A stretch of 23,062 bases of DNA from a virus: IMG/VR virus record IMGVR_UViG_3300002242_000610, positions 207 to 23,268 of that record. One strand, given 5' to 3'. Below the pieces are notes generated by a model. That model was not told where the DNA came from. It was given only the letters and a program-made list of their open reading frames with translations, and did no database searches. This document shows, in pieces, positions 12,113-19,952 of this stretch. Every line of letters starts with the position of its first letter. The first letter of the stretch is position 1. The position numbers were made by a program, and so were the translations under genes.

Positions 12113-12161
12113 TTATGTCATGTAGCTAGTGGTAGTTGACATAGCAGACTATGTTATGTCA
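12113..12161. promoter_or_regulatory. Three TTATGTCA-type operator candidates
   Basis: TTATGTCA is at 12113-12120 and 12154-12161; its inverse TGACATA is at 12137-12143. The second and third form an inverted repeat with an 11-base spacer, and the outer two are 41 bases apart, close to four helical turns. They lie directly upstream of the late promoter, so an activator or repressor of the terminase transcript could bind here. Confidence 0.5.
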
Positions 12162-12169
12162 GGTATCAA

Positions 12170-12199
12170 TTGACTTCCTTGGTATGTTATGCCTATGAT
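12170..12199 (+). promoter_or_regulatory. Sigma70-like promoter of the late block
   Basis: TTGACT (12170-12175) and TATGAT (12194-12199) are separated by 18 bases and resemble the -35 and -10 boxes. Transcription would begin near 12206, which is the A of the preferred ATG of the small terminase gene. This is inferred from sequence only; a phage factor may be needed in addition. Confidence 0.45.
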
Positions 12200-12205
12200 G
12201 CAGCC

Positions 12206-12682
12206 ATGGCTGGATTAAATAATGTAAAAGCATACACAGAGGATTGCCCTCCAAAGGTTTTGAAGGTTACTAAGGTTCATGGTAGGGAATTATACCCACG
12301 TGAATTTGAGTGGATGGAGGCTTATATGCAATGCGGTAATGCTAGTGAAGCAAGTCGCATGATTGGTATTGAGAAGTGTGTTGCTCAGTATGGTCAGCAG
12401 ATGCGTAATAAGCTTTCCTTATACATTCAGGCTAACCTAAAGGAAATGATTGGTAGGACGGCTCCAGTTGCTCTTGAGACAGTTCTTGAATTGGCTACTA
12501 CATGTGGTGATCCGAAGGTGCGGTTACAGGCTGCACAGGACTTGCTTGATAGGGGTGGCTATAAAGAGGTTAAGAAGATTGAGGTGAGCGTTAAAGACAA
12601 GTCTTCTGATGACCTTGATAAAGAGATTGATGCTTTGCTACAACAGGGTGGCATAGTCGAAGCTGAGGTGATAAGCGAATGA
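12206..12682 (+). CDS. terS: Terminase small subunit
   Basis: A 158-residue protein from ATG 12206 (MAGLNNVKAYTEDCPPKV). The N-terminal part has a helix-turn-helix look (EFEWMEAYMQCGNASEASRM), where a helix is followed by the G-N-A-S-E-A turn typical of small terminases. A long helical oligomerisation part follows (ALETVLELATTCGDPKVRLQ, LLDRGGYKEV) and then an acidic tail. It should recognise the pac/cos site and load the large subunit. No ribosome binding site is visible at this ATG; a TTG 36 bases upstream, inside the promoter, is the alternative start. The stop overlaps the next ATG as ATGA. Confidence 0.82.
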   Translation: MAGLNNVKAYTEDCPPKVLKVTKVHGRELYPREFEWMEAYMQCGNASEASRMIGIEKCVAQYGQQMRNKLSLYIQANLKEMIGRTAPVALETVLELATTCGDPKVRLQAAQDLLDRGGYKEVKKIEVSVKDKSSDDLDKEIDALLQQGGIVEAEVISE

Positions 12683-13284
12683 GTGCTATTTTTAAGAAGA
12701 TGATGGCCTTGCTAGTTGATACAAGTAAAAGTGCTTCTGGTTTTTTACCGAGTGGTGAGAAGAAGGTATTAGCCAAAGCTGTTAAGAGTGGCGCTGTAAC
12801 AAAGCCAGAGCTTGATAAGCTTATGATAGTGAGCAAGAAGCTAAAGAAGCAAGCAAAGATTGATAGTGTCGGTTCAGACAAGCCTAGGTTCAAGGCTAAC
12901 CAAAGAGCTACAGAGCCATTAGGCACATCACCTACAGCAGAAGTTAATTCATCACGTGGCTTATCAGCCGATTCACTTGGCTCCGTTAAAGAAATGGAAG
13001 CAGAAGAAACTGCCAAGACTGTCATAGCAAAAACACGTAAGCCACGTAGTAAAGCTCGTAGGTTAAAGGCTGATAAAGCTATTGAAGCTTCTGCTAAGAA
13101 AGGCTATGACGTTGGCGATAAATTCCTTGCTAATAAAAAAGCACAGATTTCCTTGGTGAATAAACGTATGAAATCTAATGAAAAGCTTTCTATGGCTGTT
13201 ACCAAGGCTGGCGGCGCGTTGAAGTTTGTTAATTCCACTACTGGTCAGAAATGGATCAAACGCGCTATAGCACGAAAGAAATAA
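12679..13284 (+). CDS. 201-residue highly basic protein between terminase genes
   Basis: The protein begins MSAIFKKMMALLVDTSKSAS and is very rich in Lys and Arg throughout (KSGAVTKPELDKLMIVSKKL, KPRSKARRLKADKAIEASAK), ending KRAIARKK. The middle is Ser/Glu-rich and probably disordered. No family is recognised. Its place between TerS and TerL, and its charge, suggest DNA or nucleoprotein binding, either in packaging or as an internal head protein. It is coupled to TerS by a four-base overlap. Confidence 0.68.
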   Translation: MSAIFKKMMALLVDTSKSASGFLPSGEKKVLAKAVKSGAVTKPELDKLMIVSKKLKKQAKIDSVGSDKPRFKANQRATEPLGTSPTAEVNSSRGLSADSLGSVKEMEAEETAKTVIAKTRKPRSKARRLKADKAIEASAKKGYDVGDKFLANKKAQISLVNKRMKSNEKLSMAVTKAGGALKFVNSTTGQKWIKRAIARKK

Positions 13285-13296
13285 GGAGATATACCC

Positions 13297-13674
13297 ATGG
13301 CACTTCCACTATTAGCAGGAGCAGCAAGCTCATTACTACGCAGGTACGGCTTAAAAGCCCTTACCTCTGAGGGTAAGAAGAAGCTCAAAGAGAAGACTAT
13401 TAAAGGTTTGACCAAGCCAAATAGAACAATGTTCCCCCCATCAGTTGTTGATAAAGCAATGAAAAAGGCTCGCCGCAAACAAGTTGCAGGCAACATTGGC
13501 GTTGACGTTGGTGGCGGCGCTATATTGGAGTCTATATTCGCTGATGAAGACATGCCAGAAGAAGCTTCAAAGCTTGGTGATTACATCAAAAAGAATAAGC
13601 CTAAGCTCTGGAAAGAGTTTCAGAATTCTGAGTATGATGACATTAAGAAATTCTTGAAATCAAAGAAAGCTTAA
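13297..13674 (+). CDS. 125-residue basic protein before TerL
   Basis: The protein begins MALPLLAGAASSLLRRYGLK, a short hydrophobic/amphipathic segment. A Lys-rich helix follows (GKKKLKEKTIKGLTK), then a Gly-rich middle (NIGVDVGGGAILES) and a charged end DDIKKFLKSKKA. The site AAGGAGATATACCC before the ATG is strong and close to the T7 gene 10 leader. Its stop overlaps the TerL ATG by one base. The opening resembles membrane-active segments of virion proteins, so it could be ejected with the genome. The family is unknown. Confidence 0.68.
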   Translation: MALPLLAGAASSLLRRYGLKALTSEGKKKLKEKTIKGLTKPNRTMFPPSVVDKAMKKARRKQVAGNIGVDVGGGAILESIFADEDMPEEASKLGDYIKKNKPKLWKEFQNSEYDDIKKFLKSKKA

Positions 13675-15125
13675 TGGCAGAACTCACCATTGAGGAAAAG
13701 GCAAAGCTTGCTGAGCTATTATCTGAGCGCGATAGACGTGTACGTGAGAATCGTATTGAGCTGTTCAAGCCTTATCCTTACCAAAAGAAATTCTATGCGG
13801 CAGGTGCAAAATATAAGCATCGGTTACTTATGGCTGCAAACCGTATTGGTAAGTCTTATGGTGGTGCTGCTGAAGTAACGTTCCACGCAACAGGTTTATA
13901 TCCTGATGATTGGGAAGGTCGCAGGTATGATAAGCCTGTAAAGATTATTGCTGGTGGACAGACTACTGAGCGTACACGTGATATTTCACAGAAAGAACTG
14001 CTTGGCGAACCTAGTGACCCAGCCGCGCAAGGCACAGGTGCAATACCAAAGCATCTGATTATGGGGACTACTCGCAGAGCAGGTATTCCCAATGCAATTT
14101 CCAGTGTGCTTGTTAAGCATGTTTCAGGCAAGAACAGTAAGATTATGTTCAATACCTATGAAGCAGGCAAGAAAGCATGGATGGGTGATAATGCTAATCT
14201 TGTATGGCTCGATGAAGAACCACCAGAGGAAATCTATACACAGGCGCTTCGTGCCATTGTTGATTTGGATGGTGATCTAATGATGACATTCACGCCTGAA
14301 AATGGTGTAACCAACATTGTTAAGCAGTACATGCAGGACTTACAATACCATCAATACCTACAGCATGCAACATGGGATGATGCTCCACATATTACAGCCT
14401 CAGTTAAAGAGCAGATATTGAAGTCATTGCCACAGCATGAGCGTGATATGCGTTCTAAAGGTATTCCTGTTATTGGTTCAGGGCTTGTATTTGGGGTTAT
14501 GGAAGAATCCATTACATGCGATCCATTCCAGATTCCTGATTATTGGCGCAGGATTTCAGGCATTGATTTTGGTTATGACCACGCTACTGCATGGGTAGAT
14601 ATTGCAATTGACCCTGACTCTGGCTGCTATTATGTTGTTCAGGCAACCAAGGTGAATAAGACTGTCATCCCTGAGATATGCTCCATCTTGAAAAAGAAAG
14701 GCGCTAATAAGGTTCCTGTTGCATGGCCGCATGATGGATTAAAGCATGACCCATTCAGCGGTAAGACATTCCGAGACATGCATGAGCAGGAAGGCTTGAA
14801 GATGTTGCCTGATAAATTCTCTAACCCACCAAGCGCAGGTGCTATGGAAGGTTCAGGTGGTAATGGTATTGAAGCAGGCATCGCATTCATCCACATGATG
14901 ATGGATCAAGGCTTGTTCAAGGTGTTTAGAACACAAGAAGAATGGTTCCAAGAGTTTCGATTATATCACCGTAAAGAGGGCAAGATTGTCGATAGAAATG
15001 ACGATTTGATGGCTGCAACACGCTATGCAGCTTGTTCTGCCAGATTTGCAATTGTAATTGGGGCAACGTATGGTGCGTACATTCCGCCAGCAAATGAATA
15101 CGCTGATGGATTGGTTGCATACTAA
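13674..15125 (+). CDS. terL: Terminase large subunit
   Basis: A 483-residue packaging motor. The ATPase has an adenine-binding Q motif (YPYQKKFY), Walker A MAANRIGKS with K60, Walker B LVWLDEEPP with D180/E181, and the coupling motif TFTPENG. The RNase H-like nuclease begins at GIDFGYDH (D298), with further acidic residues at D440 and D443/D444 (KIVDRNDDLMAAT). This is the usual order for Terminase_6-type enzymes. It pumps DNA into the prohead through the portal and cuts the concatemer. The ribosome binding site is weak, so translation is probably coupled to the preceding gene. Confidence 0.95.
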   Translation: MAELTIEEKAKLAELLSERDRRVRENRIELFKPYPYQKKFYAAGAKYKHRLLMAANRIGKSYGGAAEVTFHATGLYPDDWEGRRYDKPVKIIAGGQTTERTRDISQKELLGEPSDPAAQGTGAIPKHLIMGTTRRAGIPNAISSVLVKHVSGKNSKIMFNTYEAGKKAWMGDNANLVWLDEEPPEEIYTQALRAIVDLDGDLMMTFTPENGVTNIVKQYMQDLQYHQYLQHATWDDAPHITASVKEQILKSLPQHERDMRSKGIPVIGSGLVFGVMEESITCDPFQIPDYWRRISGIDFGYDHATAWVDIAIDPDSGCYYVVQATKVNKTVIPEICSILKKKGANKVPVAWPHDGLKHDPFSGKTFRDMHEQEGLKMLPDKFSNPPSAGAMEGSGGNGIEAGIAFIHMMMDQGLFKVFRTQEEWFQEFRLYHRKEGKIVDRNDDLMAATRYAACSARFAIVIGATYGAYIPPANEYADGLVAY

Positions 15126-15134
15126 GAGGTGAGC

Positions 15135-16928
15135 ATGGACGACAATAAAGACGACCTATCGTATGTTAATGACATGTGGGATTCCTCATCCATATTCGTT
15201 GAACAACAGGCAGCGCAATGGGCTCAAAATGAAGCCCTTATCAATGGTAACCATCTAACACAGCGCAAGGTTGGGCGTTCTGCTATATTCGTGCCAAAGA
15301 TTCCAAGCTATGTTAAACGTAAGCTTGCTGATTTCGTTGGGCAGTTCGTTGGTGATGAACCAGTAAGCATTAAGCATACACTGACATCTATGCCTGTAGG
15401 CGCAAAGATTCGTCAGCGTGTGCATAACTACTATGTTCGTAACGTTCTTGATTATGAAGCATTGATTTATAACGCTGGCTACTGCGGACTTGCTTATAAC
15501 TACGCTCCTATATTCCTCGATTGGATTGAAACGATTGAGCGAGAAAAGGTCAAACAACAAACTGGTATGCCTGATGGCACAGTTGTTGAGGAAGAAATTG
15601 AAGTTGAGGCCGTTGTTGAGAGCTATCCTACTGCAACAGTGCTTCCACCAGAAGATACCCGATTAGATCCATCCGTATCGTGGGATAATGTTGATGATGC
15701 ACGCTATATCGGATTCAGGATATTCAAGTCAATGGCTTATGCAGAATCAATGCATGAGAAAGGCTTATGGCCTAAGATTGATGAAAGCTTAGGACAACAG
15801 GCTCCTGATACAGGTGATTCAAATATCCTTGGCAATGAGCGTAAGAGCAAGGCAAGCCCATTCCAGAATAATCCGTACATTGATGTTGATAACGAATTAC
15901 TCGAAGTGCGCTATCACTTCTTCTTCAAAGAGACTAAGGATGGCTACATCCCTATGCGCTCTGTCACTATTGGTGATATTCAGACGGTTGAAGAACCTGC
16001 TGAAATGGAAATCAATTGGGGTGGCCATAAGCATGCATGGCCATTCACACTGGGTCAGGTAACACCTAAACCATTTGAACAACATTCTGCTGCAATCCCT
16101 GAGCAGGGTAAAGACTTGCAGATTGAAGTTAATGCTATTCGTAACCAACGCCGTGATAATGTTTCATTGATATTGAATCCTGAGAAATATGTTACTCCTC
16201 ATGCTGGCGTAACCCCTGCACAGTTAGCATTTTCTTACCCCGGCAAAATTGTGTCAGTGGATAACCTTAACGCTATTCAGTGGCAGACTGTTCCTGATGT
16301 GACAGGCACAGGGCATAACGAAGAAACTCGTGTTGAATCTGATATGGACAGGCTATTTAGTGAGGGTCCGATGCGCCAAGGCGTTTCAGGGCCACGCAAG
16401 GAATCAGCTACAGCTATTCAGGCAATGAGCCAGAATGCCTCTGCCAATACAGGCTTGGACACAACAATGTTTATGACTAGCTGTATTCGCCCATTACATG
16501 AGAAGCTTGGGAATGCTATTGCCCAAAAAGCTCCTGAAGAAATCTTCCAGATGGCTGCAAAAGAAATGGATGTAATGGCTGGGATTGATCCATATTTATC
16601 TGCTGTGCAGGGTGAATTCACTTATAATGTGTATGCTACGTCAATGCAGAACGATGTTCAGAATGAACTTGCTAATGTCAGTAACATGACAGGCTTGCTA
16701 ATGACATTGTATGGTAAGAATGCAAACTACAAGCCATTGGTTGATAAGCTTATGGAAGCTGCTGGTTATGACCCTGATTCAATCATACCTAACCCAATGA
16801 ACATTGGCTTGCCCGACCCAACACAATCTGATATGGGTGGTGTTGATTCACAAGGCACACCGTCTATTCAACCAAGGGCACAATTTCAAGGCGGTGGTGC
16901 TATGGGCGCAGGGAGTGGTAATCAATGA
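15135..16928 (+). CDS. Portal protein (P22-like)
   Basis: A 597-residue protein. I start at ATG 15135, which has AGAGGTG at good distance; a GTG six bases earlier would place the site inside the start. Typical portal features are the helical N-terminal part with HLTQRKVGRSAIFVPKIPSY and KRKLADFVGQFVGDEPVS, a stem/wing region, and a Gln-rich disordered C-terminus ending GAGSGNQ. The length and order fit the P22-like portal group. Twelve copies would form the ring at the capsid vertex that the large terminase docks to. It lies nine bases after TerL. Confidence 0.88.
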   Translation: MDDNKDDLSYVNDMWDSSSIFVEQQAAQWAQNEALINGNHLTQRKVGRSAIFVPKIPSYVKRKLADFVGQFVGDEPVSIKHTLTSMPVGAKIRQRVHNYYVRNVLDYEALIYNAGYCGLAYNYAPIFLDWIETIEREKVKQQTGMPDGTVVEEEIEVEAVVESYPTATVLPPEDTRLDPSVSWDNVDDARYIGFRIFKSMAYAESMHEKGLWPKIDESLGQQAPDTGDSNILGNERKSKASPFQNNPYIDVDNELLEVRYHFFFKETKDGYIPMRSVTIGDIQTVEEPAEMEINWGGHKHAWPFTLGQVTPKPFEQHSAAIPEQGKDLQIEVNAIRNQRRDNVSLILNPEKYVTPHAGVTPAQLAFSYPGKIVSVDNLNAIQWQTVPDVTGTGHNEETRVESDMDRLFSEGPMRQGVSGPRKESATAIQAMSQNASANTGLDTTMFMTSCIRPLHEKLGNAIAQKAPEEIFQMAAKEMDVMAGIDPYLSAVQGEFTYNVYATSMQNDVQNELANVSNMTGLLMTLYGKNANYKPLVDKLMEAAGYDPDSIIPNPMNIGLPDPTQSDMGGVDSQGTPSIQPRAQFQGGGAMGAGSGNQ

Positions 16929-17281
16929 GCTTAATTCCACAGCAAAGACGGCTTAAAAAGCATTTGAAGGTTGTCACCTCTGACAATGAATACCTCAATG
17001 ATTTGCAGAAGCGTGATGCATACCTGACCAGTATTAAAGACTGCATGGAATCACCATTCGGCGTTATCCTTATAAATGCACTTGAAGCTATTGAAGGAAG
17101 CGCGCTTGAATCATTATATCAGACCAATAGTGATAAAGAGACTATGCAATCAAAGGCTGAGATAAAGACAGCTCGCTTGCTAAAAGCAACTTTGATGGGA
17201 TATGTTTACGAACAAGAAGTATTTAAGAACGCATTGAAACAATATGCAGAAATGGAACAAGGAGAGCCTGAACATGAGTAA
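16925..17281 (+). CDS. 118-residue hypothetical virion-block protein
   Basis: A helical protein beginning MSLIPQQRRLKKHLKVVTSD and ending EMEQGEPEHE. A central part (ESPFGVILINALEAIEGSAL) is followed by a charged helix. It overlaps the portal stop as ATGA. No motif is recognised. Small genes between portal and scaffold are usual in this type of phage, and it might assist head assembly. Confidence 0.65.
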   Translation: MSLIPQQRRLKKHLKVVTSDNEYLNDLQKRDAYLTSIKDCMESPFGVILINALEAIEGSALESLYQTNSDKETMQSKAEIKTARLLKATLMGYVYEQEVFKNALKQYAEMEQGEPEHE

Positions 17282-17468
17282 AACATTTAAACGACCAAAC
17301 GATTTTTCGTACAACGCAGATTTGAAGTCATTGCAATCTGGCATTGAGCATTTGATGGACGTTGTTGAAGACTTGCAGGATAAGGTTGAAGCCTTGTCTG
17401 CTAAAAAGCCAGTTAAGAGAGCTGCTACTGCGAAGGCAGCGCCAAAGGCTAAAGATAAGGCTAAATAA
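17274..17468 (+). CDS. 64-residue coiled-coil protein with Lys/Ala tail
   Basis: I start at ATG 17274 (MSKTFKRPNDFSYNADLKSL), which has AAGGAG nine bases upstream and overlaps the preceding gene by eight bases. Residues about 15-45 form a probable coiled coil (LKSLQSGIEHLMDVVEDLQD, KVEALSAKK). The tail is Lys/Ala-rich (RAATAKAAPKAKDKAK) and resembles histone-like tails. It could bind DNA or scaffold. The family is unknown. Confidence 0.65.
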   Translation: MSKTFKRPNDFSYNADLKSLQSGIEHLMDVVEDLQDKVEALSAKKPVKRAATAKAAPKAKDKAK

Positions 17469-17558
17469 CCAGTTCGTGTGAAGGCACGTTAAATACTTCG
17501 GTTACAGGCACGATAGTCCTATTACGAGAAAGTACACTCGGAAAAACGGAGGAACGAT

Positions 17559-18419
17559 ATGGAACCAGAACAACTAGAAGCTGCTGCATCACCTTTTGCA
17601 GATGACCCAGAAGTATTGGGCGCTGAGATTGAAGATGAAGGCCAAGAGCAAGAAGCTATTGAGCCAGAGGATGAAATCGAACAAGAGGATGATTTTGAAG
17701 GTGAAGAAGATGGCTTCGATGAAGAACCTTCTGACGATGATAAAGAATTATCAGATGAAGAAATCGAAGAATTGCTTAATGACCTTGACGATGATGGTGA
17801 AGCAGAAGAAGAAGTCCGGACCGTACCTCATGCAGCTTTGCATAAAGAACGTGAGCGCCGCAAAGAGGCACAACAATATATCCAAGCCCAGCATCAAGAG
17901 ATTGCAGGGTTCCAAGGCAAGCTCAAGGAGTTTGAGGATAGCTTTGCATCCGTTGAGAAACAACTTGCAGAACTTGGATTGGAAGATGTTGTCAAGCTTG
18001 AGAAGCCACAGCCCGATGACCCTGAGTTAGCTGCGTACAAGGCACAGCAAGCACAGCAGGCTAATGAGCAAGAAGTTCTCAAGACTGTTGGAGACATTCG
18101 TGAAGAAGCAAGTAATATGCTTCAAGAATACCCAATGGTTAGTGGTGAATCGCCAGAGCATGAAGAAATCGTATTGGGGCTATCACTAGCCGCTATGTAT
18201 TTCGGAAGCGATGCTGAAGAAGCTACTACACGTGCCATGGAAACTTTGAACAAAGCGCTTGCAGCCAAGAGCAAAGCTGATCTGCGTCAACGCAAGCCAG
18301 CACGTAAAAAGGTTGCGTCTAGTCGAAGTGTCAAACGTCAAGGTAAGAAACCTATTAAGGTATCTGCTGGTAACGTTAAAGGCGTATTCGATGCGATGGC
18401 AGATAAGACATTTGGATAA
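17559..18419 (+). CDS. Head scaffolding protein
   Basis: A 286-residue protein. Residues 1-85 are extremely acidic (EDEGQEQEAIEPEDEIEQED and similar). VRTVPHAALHKERERRKEAQ, a long coiled coil and a Gln-rich stretch follow. The C-terminal 50 residues are basic (RQRKPARKKVASSRSVKRQG), ending GVFDAMADKTFG. Acidic helical proteins with a basic C-terminal capsid-binding end, placed directly before the major capsid gene, are typical scaffolds. The VPHAALHKERERRK motif is common in this group. GGAGG precedes the ATG, after a 90-base gap in which I see no gene. Confidence 0.85.
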   Translation: MEPEQLEAAASPFADDPEVLGAEIEDEGQEQEAIEPEDEIEQEDDFEGEEDGFDEEPSDDDKELSDEEIEELLNDLDDDGEAEEEVRTVPHAALHKERERRKEAQQYIQAQHQEIAGFQGKLKEFEDSFASVEKQLAELGLEDVVKLEKPQPDDPELAAYKAQQAQQANEQEVLKTVGDIREEASNMLQEYPMVSGESPEHEEIVLGLSLAAMYFGSDAEEATTRAMETLNKALAAKSKADLRQRKPARKKVASSRSVKRQGKKPIKVSAGNVKGVFDAMADKTFG

Positions 18420-18472
18420 AACTGTACTTGATTTGCATGCTTATTTGCAGCCTATTAAGACAGAATCAAATT

Positions 18473-18489
18473 TCTCTGTAACACAGAGA
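18473..18489 (+). promoter_or_regulatory. 7-bp hairpin before the capsid ribosome binding site
   Basis: TCTCTGT and ACAGAGA pair perfectly around AAC, ending seven bases before AAGGAG of the capsid gene. It may mark an mRNA 5' end after processing or stabilise the capsid message, which must be abundant. There is no U tract. Confidence 0.45.
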
Positions 18490-18509
18490 GCCATGTAAGG
18501 AGATTTATT

Positions 18510-19607
18510 ATGGCTGTTTTTCAAACGTACCAAGCATCCGCAGGTAACTTAGAGGATTTAATTCCTATTATCTCGATGATTTCACCTACCGATACGCCGC
18601 TAACTTCGGCTATTGCTACTAAAAAAGCTACTGGAATGACCCATGAGTGGTTGACCGATTCATTAGCCACACCTGCATTGAACGCACAGGTTGAAGGTTC
18701 TGATGCTACATTCGGCACATTAACTCCACGTGTTCGTGTTCCTAACTATATTCAGAATATCCGTAAAACTGGATTGATTTCTGATAACCAAGAAGCTGTA
18801 TTAAAAGCTGGTATTAAGAGTGAGTATTCCTATCAGCTTGAAAAGGCTACTAAGGAACTAGCATTAGACCAAGAGCGTGCATTCATTCAAGGCGCCCAAA
18901 CTATTGGGGCTACATCTACTGCGGCACAGATGGGTGGCTTGATGCATTTCATCTCAACTAATATTGAGGAAGGTGTACTAGGCGATAAGACTGCTGTTAT
19001 CACTGCTGCAACCGCAACAACAATCACATTGACTGCCGGTGATGTTGCTGCAACTGGTGCCGTTATTGGTTCAACAATCTTCTTGAGTGGTGGTGTTGGT
19101 AAAGGTCAATATCGCACAATTACTGCTATCGCTGGTGAAGTATTGACTGTAGCTGCATTGGATGTTGTTCCAACTGCTGCAACTACTGTTACCATCTTTG
19201 ATGTTCCTGCAACATTGACTGAGACTATGGTTAATAATGCTTTTGAAGCATGCTATAACCAAGGTGGATCACCCGACTCTGTATTTGCTCCTACTAAACA
19301 GAAACGTGCTATTTCTGCCTTTGGTCAGAATGTTCGCCGTATGACTGCTAATGAGCAATCTTTGTCAAATTCAATTGATGTCTATGAGTCAGATTTTGGT
19401 CGTCATGCGGTTAAAACTAACCGTTGGCAACCTGCTGGCACTGTAGCCATTGTTGAAACTAAAGAAGTGGCTGCTGCATACTTGCGTCCAGTTAAAGCTG
19501 AGGAATTGGCTCGTACTGGTTCTGCGCGTAAGTTTAATATGGAAGCTGCTGTAACCTTGGAAATGCGTGCTGAGAATTCTTCTGCACTAATCCTTGGTCT
19601 TGCGTAA
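18510..19607 (+). CDS. Major capsid protein, SU10/DUF5309 type
   Basis: A 365-residue protein. The N-terminal signature GNLEDLIPIISMISPTDTPL, then THEWLTDSLATPALNAQVEG and NYIQNIRKTGLISDNQEAV, matches the SU10 major capsid/DUF5309 family as I know it. This family has the HK97 fold. Between about 150 and 225 there is a Thr/Ala-rich beta segment (TAATATTITLTAGDVAATGA, GKGQYRTITAIAGEV) that looks like an inserted or surface domain. The C-terminus (RAENSSALILGLA) returns to the conserved pattern. AAGGAG gives a strong start. It would assemble with the scaffold encoded just before. Confidence 0.92.
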   Translation: MAVFQTYQASAGNLEDLIPIISMISPTDTPLTSAIATKKATGMTHEWLTDSLATPALNAQVEGSDATFGTLTPRVRVPNYIQNIRKTGLISDNQEAVLKAGIKSEYSYQLEKATKELALDQERAFIQGAQTIGATSTAAQMGGLMHFISTNIEEGVLGDKTAVITAATATTITLTAGDVAATGAVIGSTIFLSGGVGKGQYRTITAIAGEVLTVAALDVVPTAATTVTIFDVPATLTETMVNNAFEACYNQGGSPDSVFAPTKQKRAISAFGQNVRRMTANEQSLSNSIDVYESDFGRHAVKTNRWQPAGTVAIVETKEVAAAYLRPVKAEELARTGSARKFNMEAAVTLEMRAENSSALILGLA

Positions 19608-19624
19608 GTAAGGGAATAATTGGG

Positions 19625-19643
19625 TGGGGAGCAAAAGCTCCCT
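19625..19643 (+). terminator. Hairpin after the capsid gene, leaky terminator
   Basis: GGGAGC and GCTCCC pair around AAAA, with one further G-U pair outside. The tail is TGCCTTCCTTATT, T-rich but interrupted. Such hairpins often follow phage capsid genes and reduce, without abolishing, expression of the genes beyond. Confidence 0.6.
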
Positions 19644-19655
19644 GCCTTCCTTATT

Positions 19656-19940
19656 ATGGATAATGTAGTACATAAATCAGTATTATCTGGCCCCAATGGT
19701 GAGTTCATGTTTGACATGGCAGAAGATGTCACTGGCTACGATAGGGCAAACACAAAAATTAGAAATGAAACTGGTGGCTTTTCAGAGAGTCGTGATAAGC
19801 GTATGCTCGTCAGCGTACCACCACGCCTTTATTATTGGTGGGCAAATAAACTAGGTGAGGAATGCTGGCAAGACCCTGCTTTCCTTCGTTCGTTTATTAA
19901 AGAGAATCCACAATATTCAACCTGTAATGGGCAAGTGTAA
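19656..19940 (+). CDS. 94-residue hypothetical protein after capsid
   Basis: The protein begins MDNVVHKSVLSGPNGEFMFD and includes RLYYWWANKLGEECWQDPAF with a Trp/Tyr cluster, ending YSTCNGQV. No ribosome binding site precedes ATG 19656. An in-frame TTG at 19620 has AAGGGA nearby but would translate through the hairpin; I prefer the ATG, without certainty. The family is not recognised. Position between capsid and adaptor suggests a virion or head-completion role. Confidence 0.62.
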   Translation: MDNVVHKSVLSGPNGEFMFDMAEDVTGYDRANTKIRNETGGFSESRDKRMLVSVPPRLYYWWANKLGEECWQDPAFLRSFIKENPQYSTCNGQV

Positions 19941-19952
19941 TAGGAGTAACTA

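Larger units (their letters stand above)
11538..12205. other. Divergent control region, candidate origin of replication
   Basis: I find no convincing gene in these roughly 670 bases, which separate the leftward early block from the rightward late block. They hold a strong hairpin in the early leader, AT-rich stretches, three tandem AACCCATTAT repeats, a 10-bp repeat ACAGTAGCTA (11932-11941 and 11951-11960), an ACTGCTAG repeat, a run of seven G, a 19-bp direct repeat, three TTATGTCA-type motifs and a late promoter. TGCGGTAG near 11715 and CTACCGCA near 11795 are complementary and enclose a smaller CAGTAG/CTACTG hairpin. The density of repeats suggests binding of replication and transcription factors. 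Confidence 0.6.

Noticed and set aside
12591-13025. 144-codon minus-strand ORF in the basic protein gene
   Set aside because: It is antisense to a well-supported rightward gene, and its Leu/Ser-rich content reflects the Lys-rich sense strand.
17596-18030. 144-codon Met/Lys-rich ORF inside the scaffold gene
   Set aside because: It is a +1 frame shadow of the acidic GA-rich scaffold sequence, which produces Lys/Met codons, and it has no ribosome binding site.
18421-18470. Separate promoter for the capsid gene
   Set aside because: TTGATT is present, but no good -10 box lies at the right distance.
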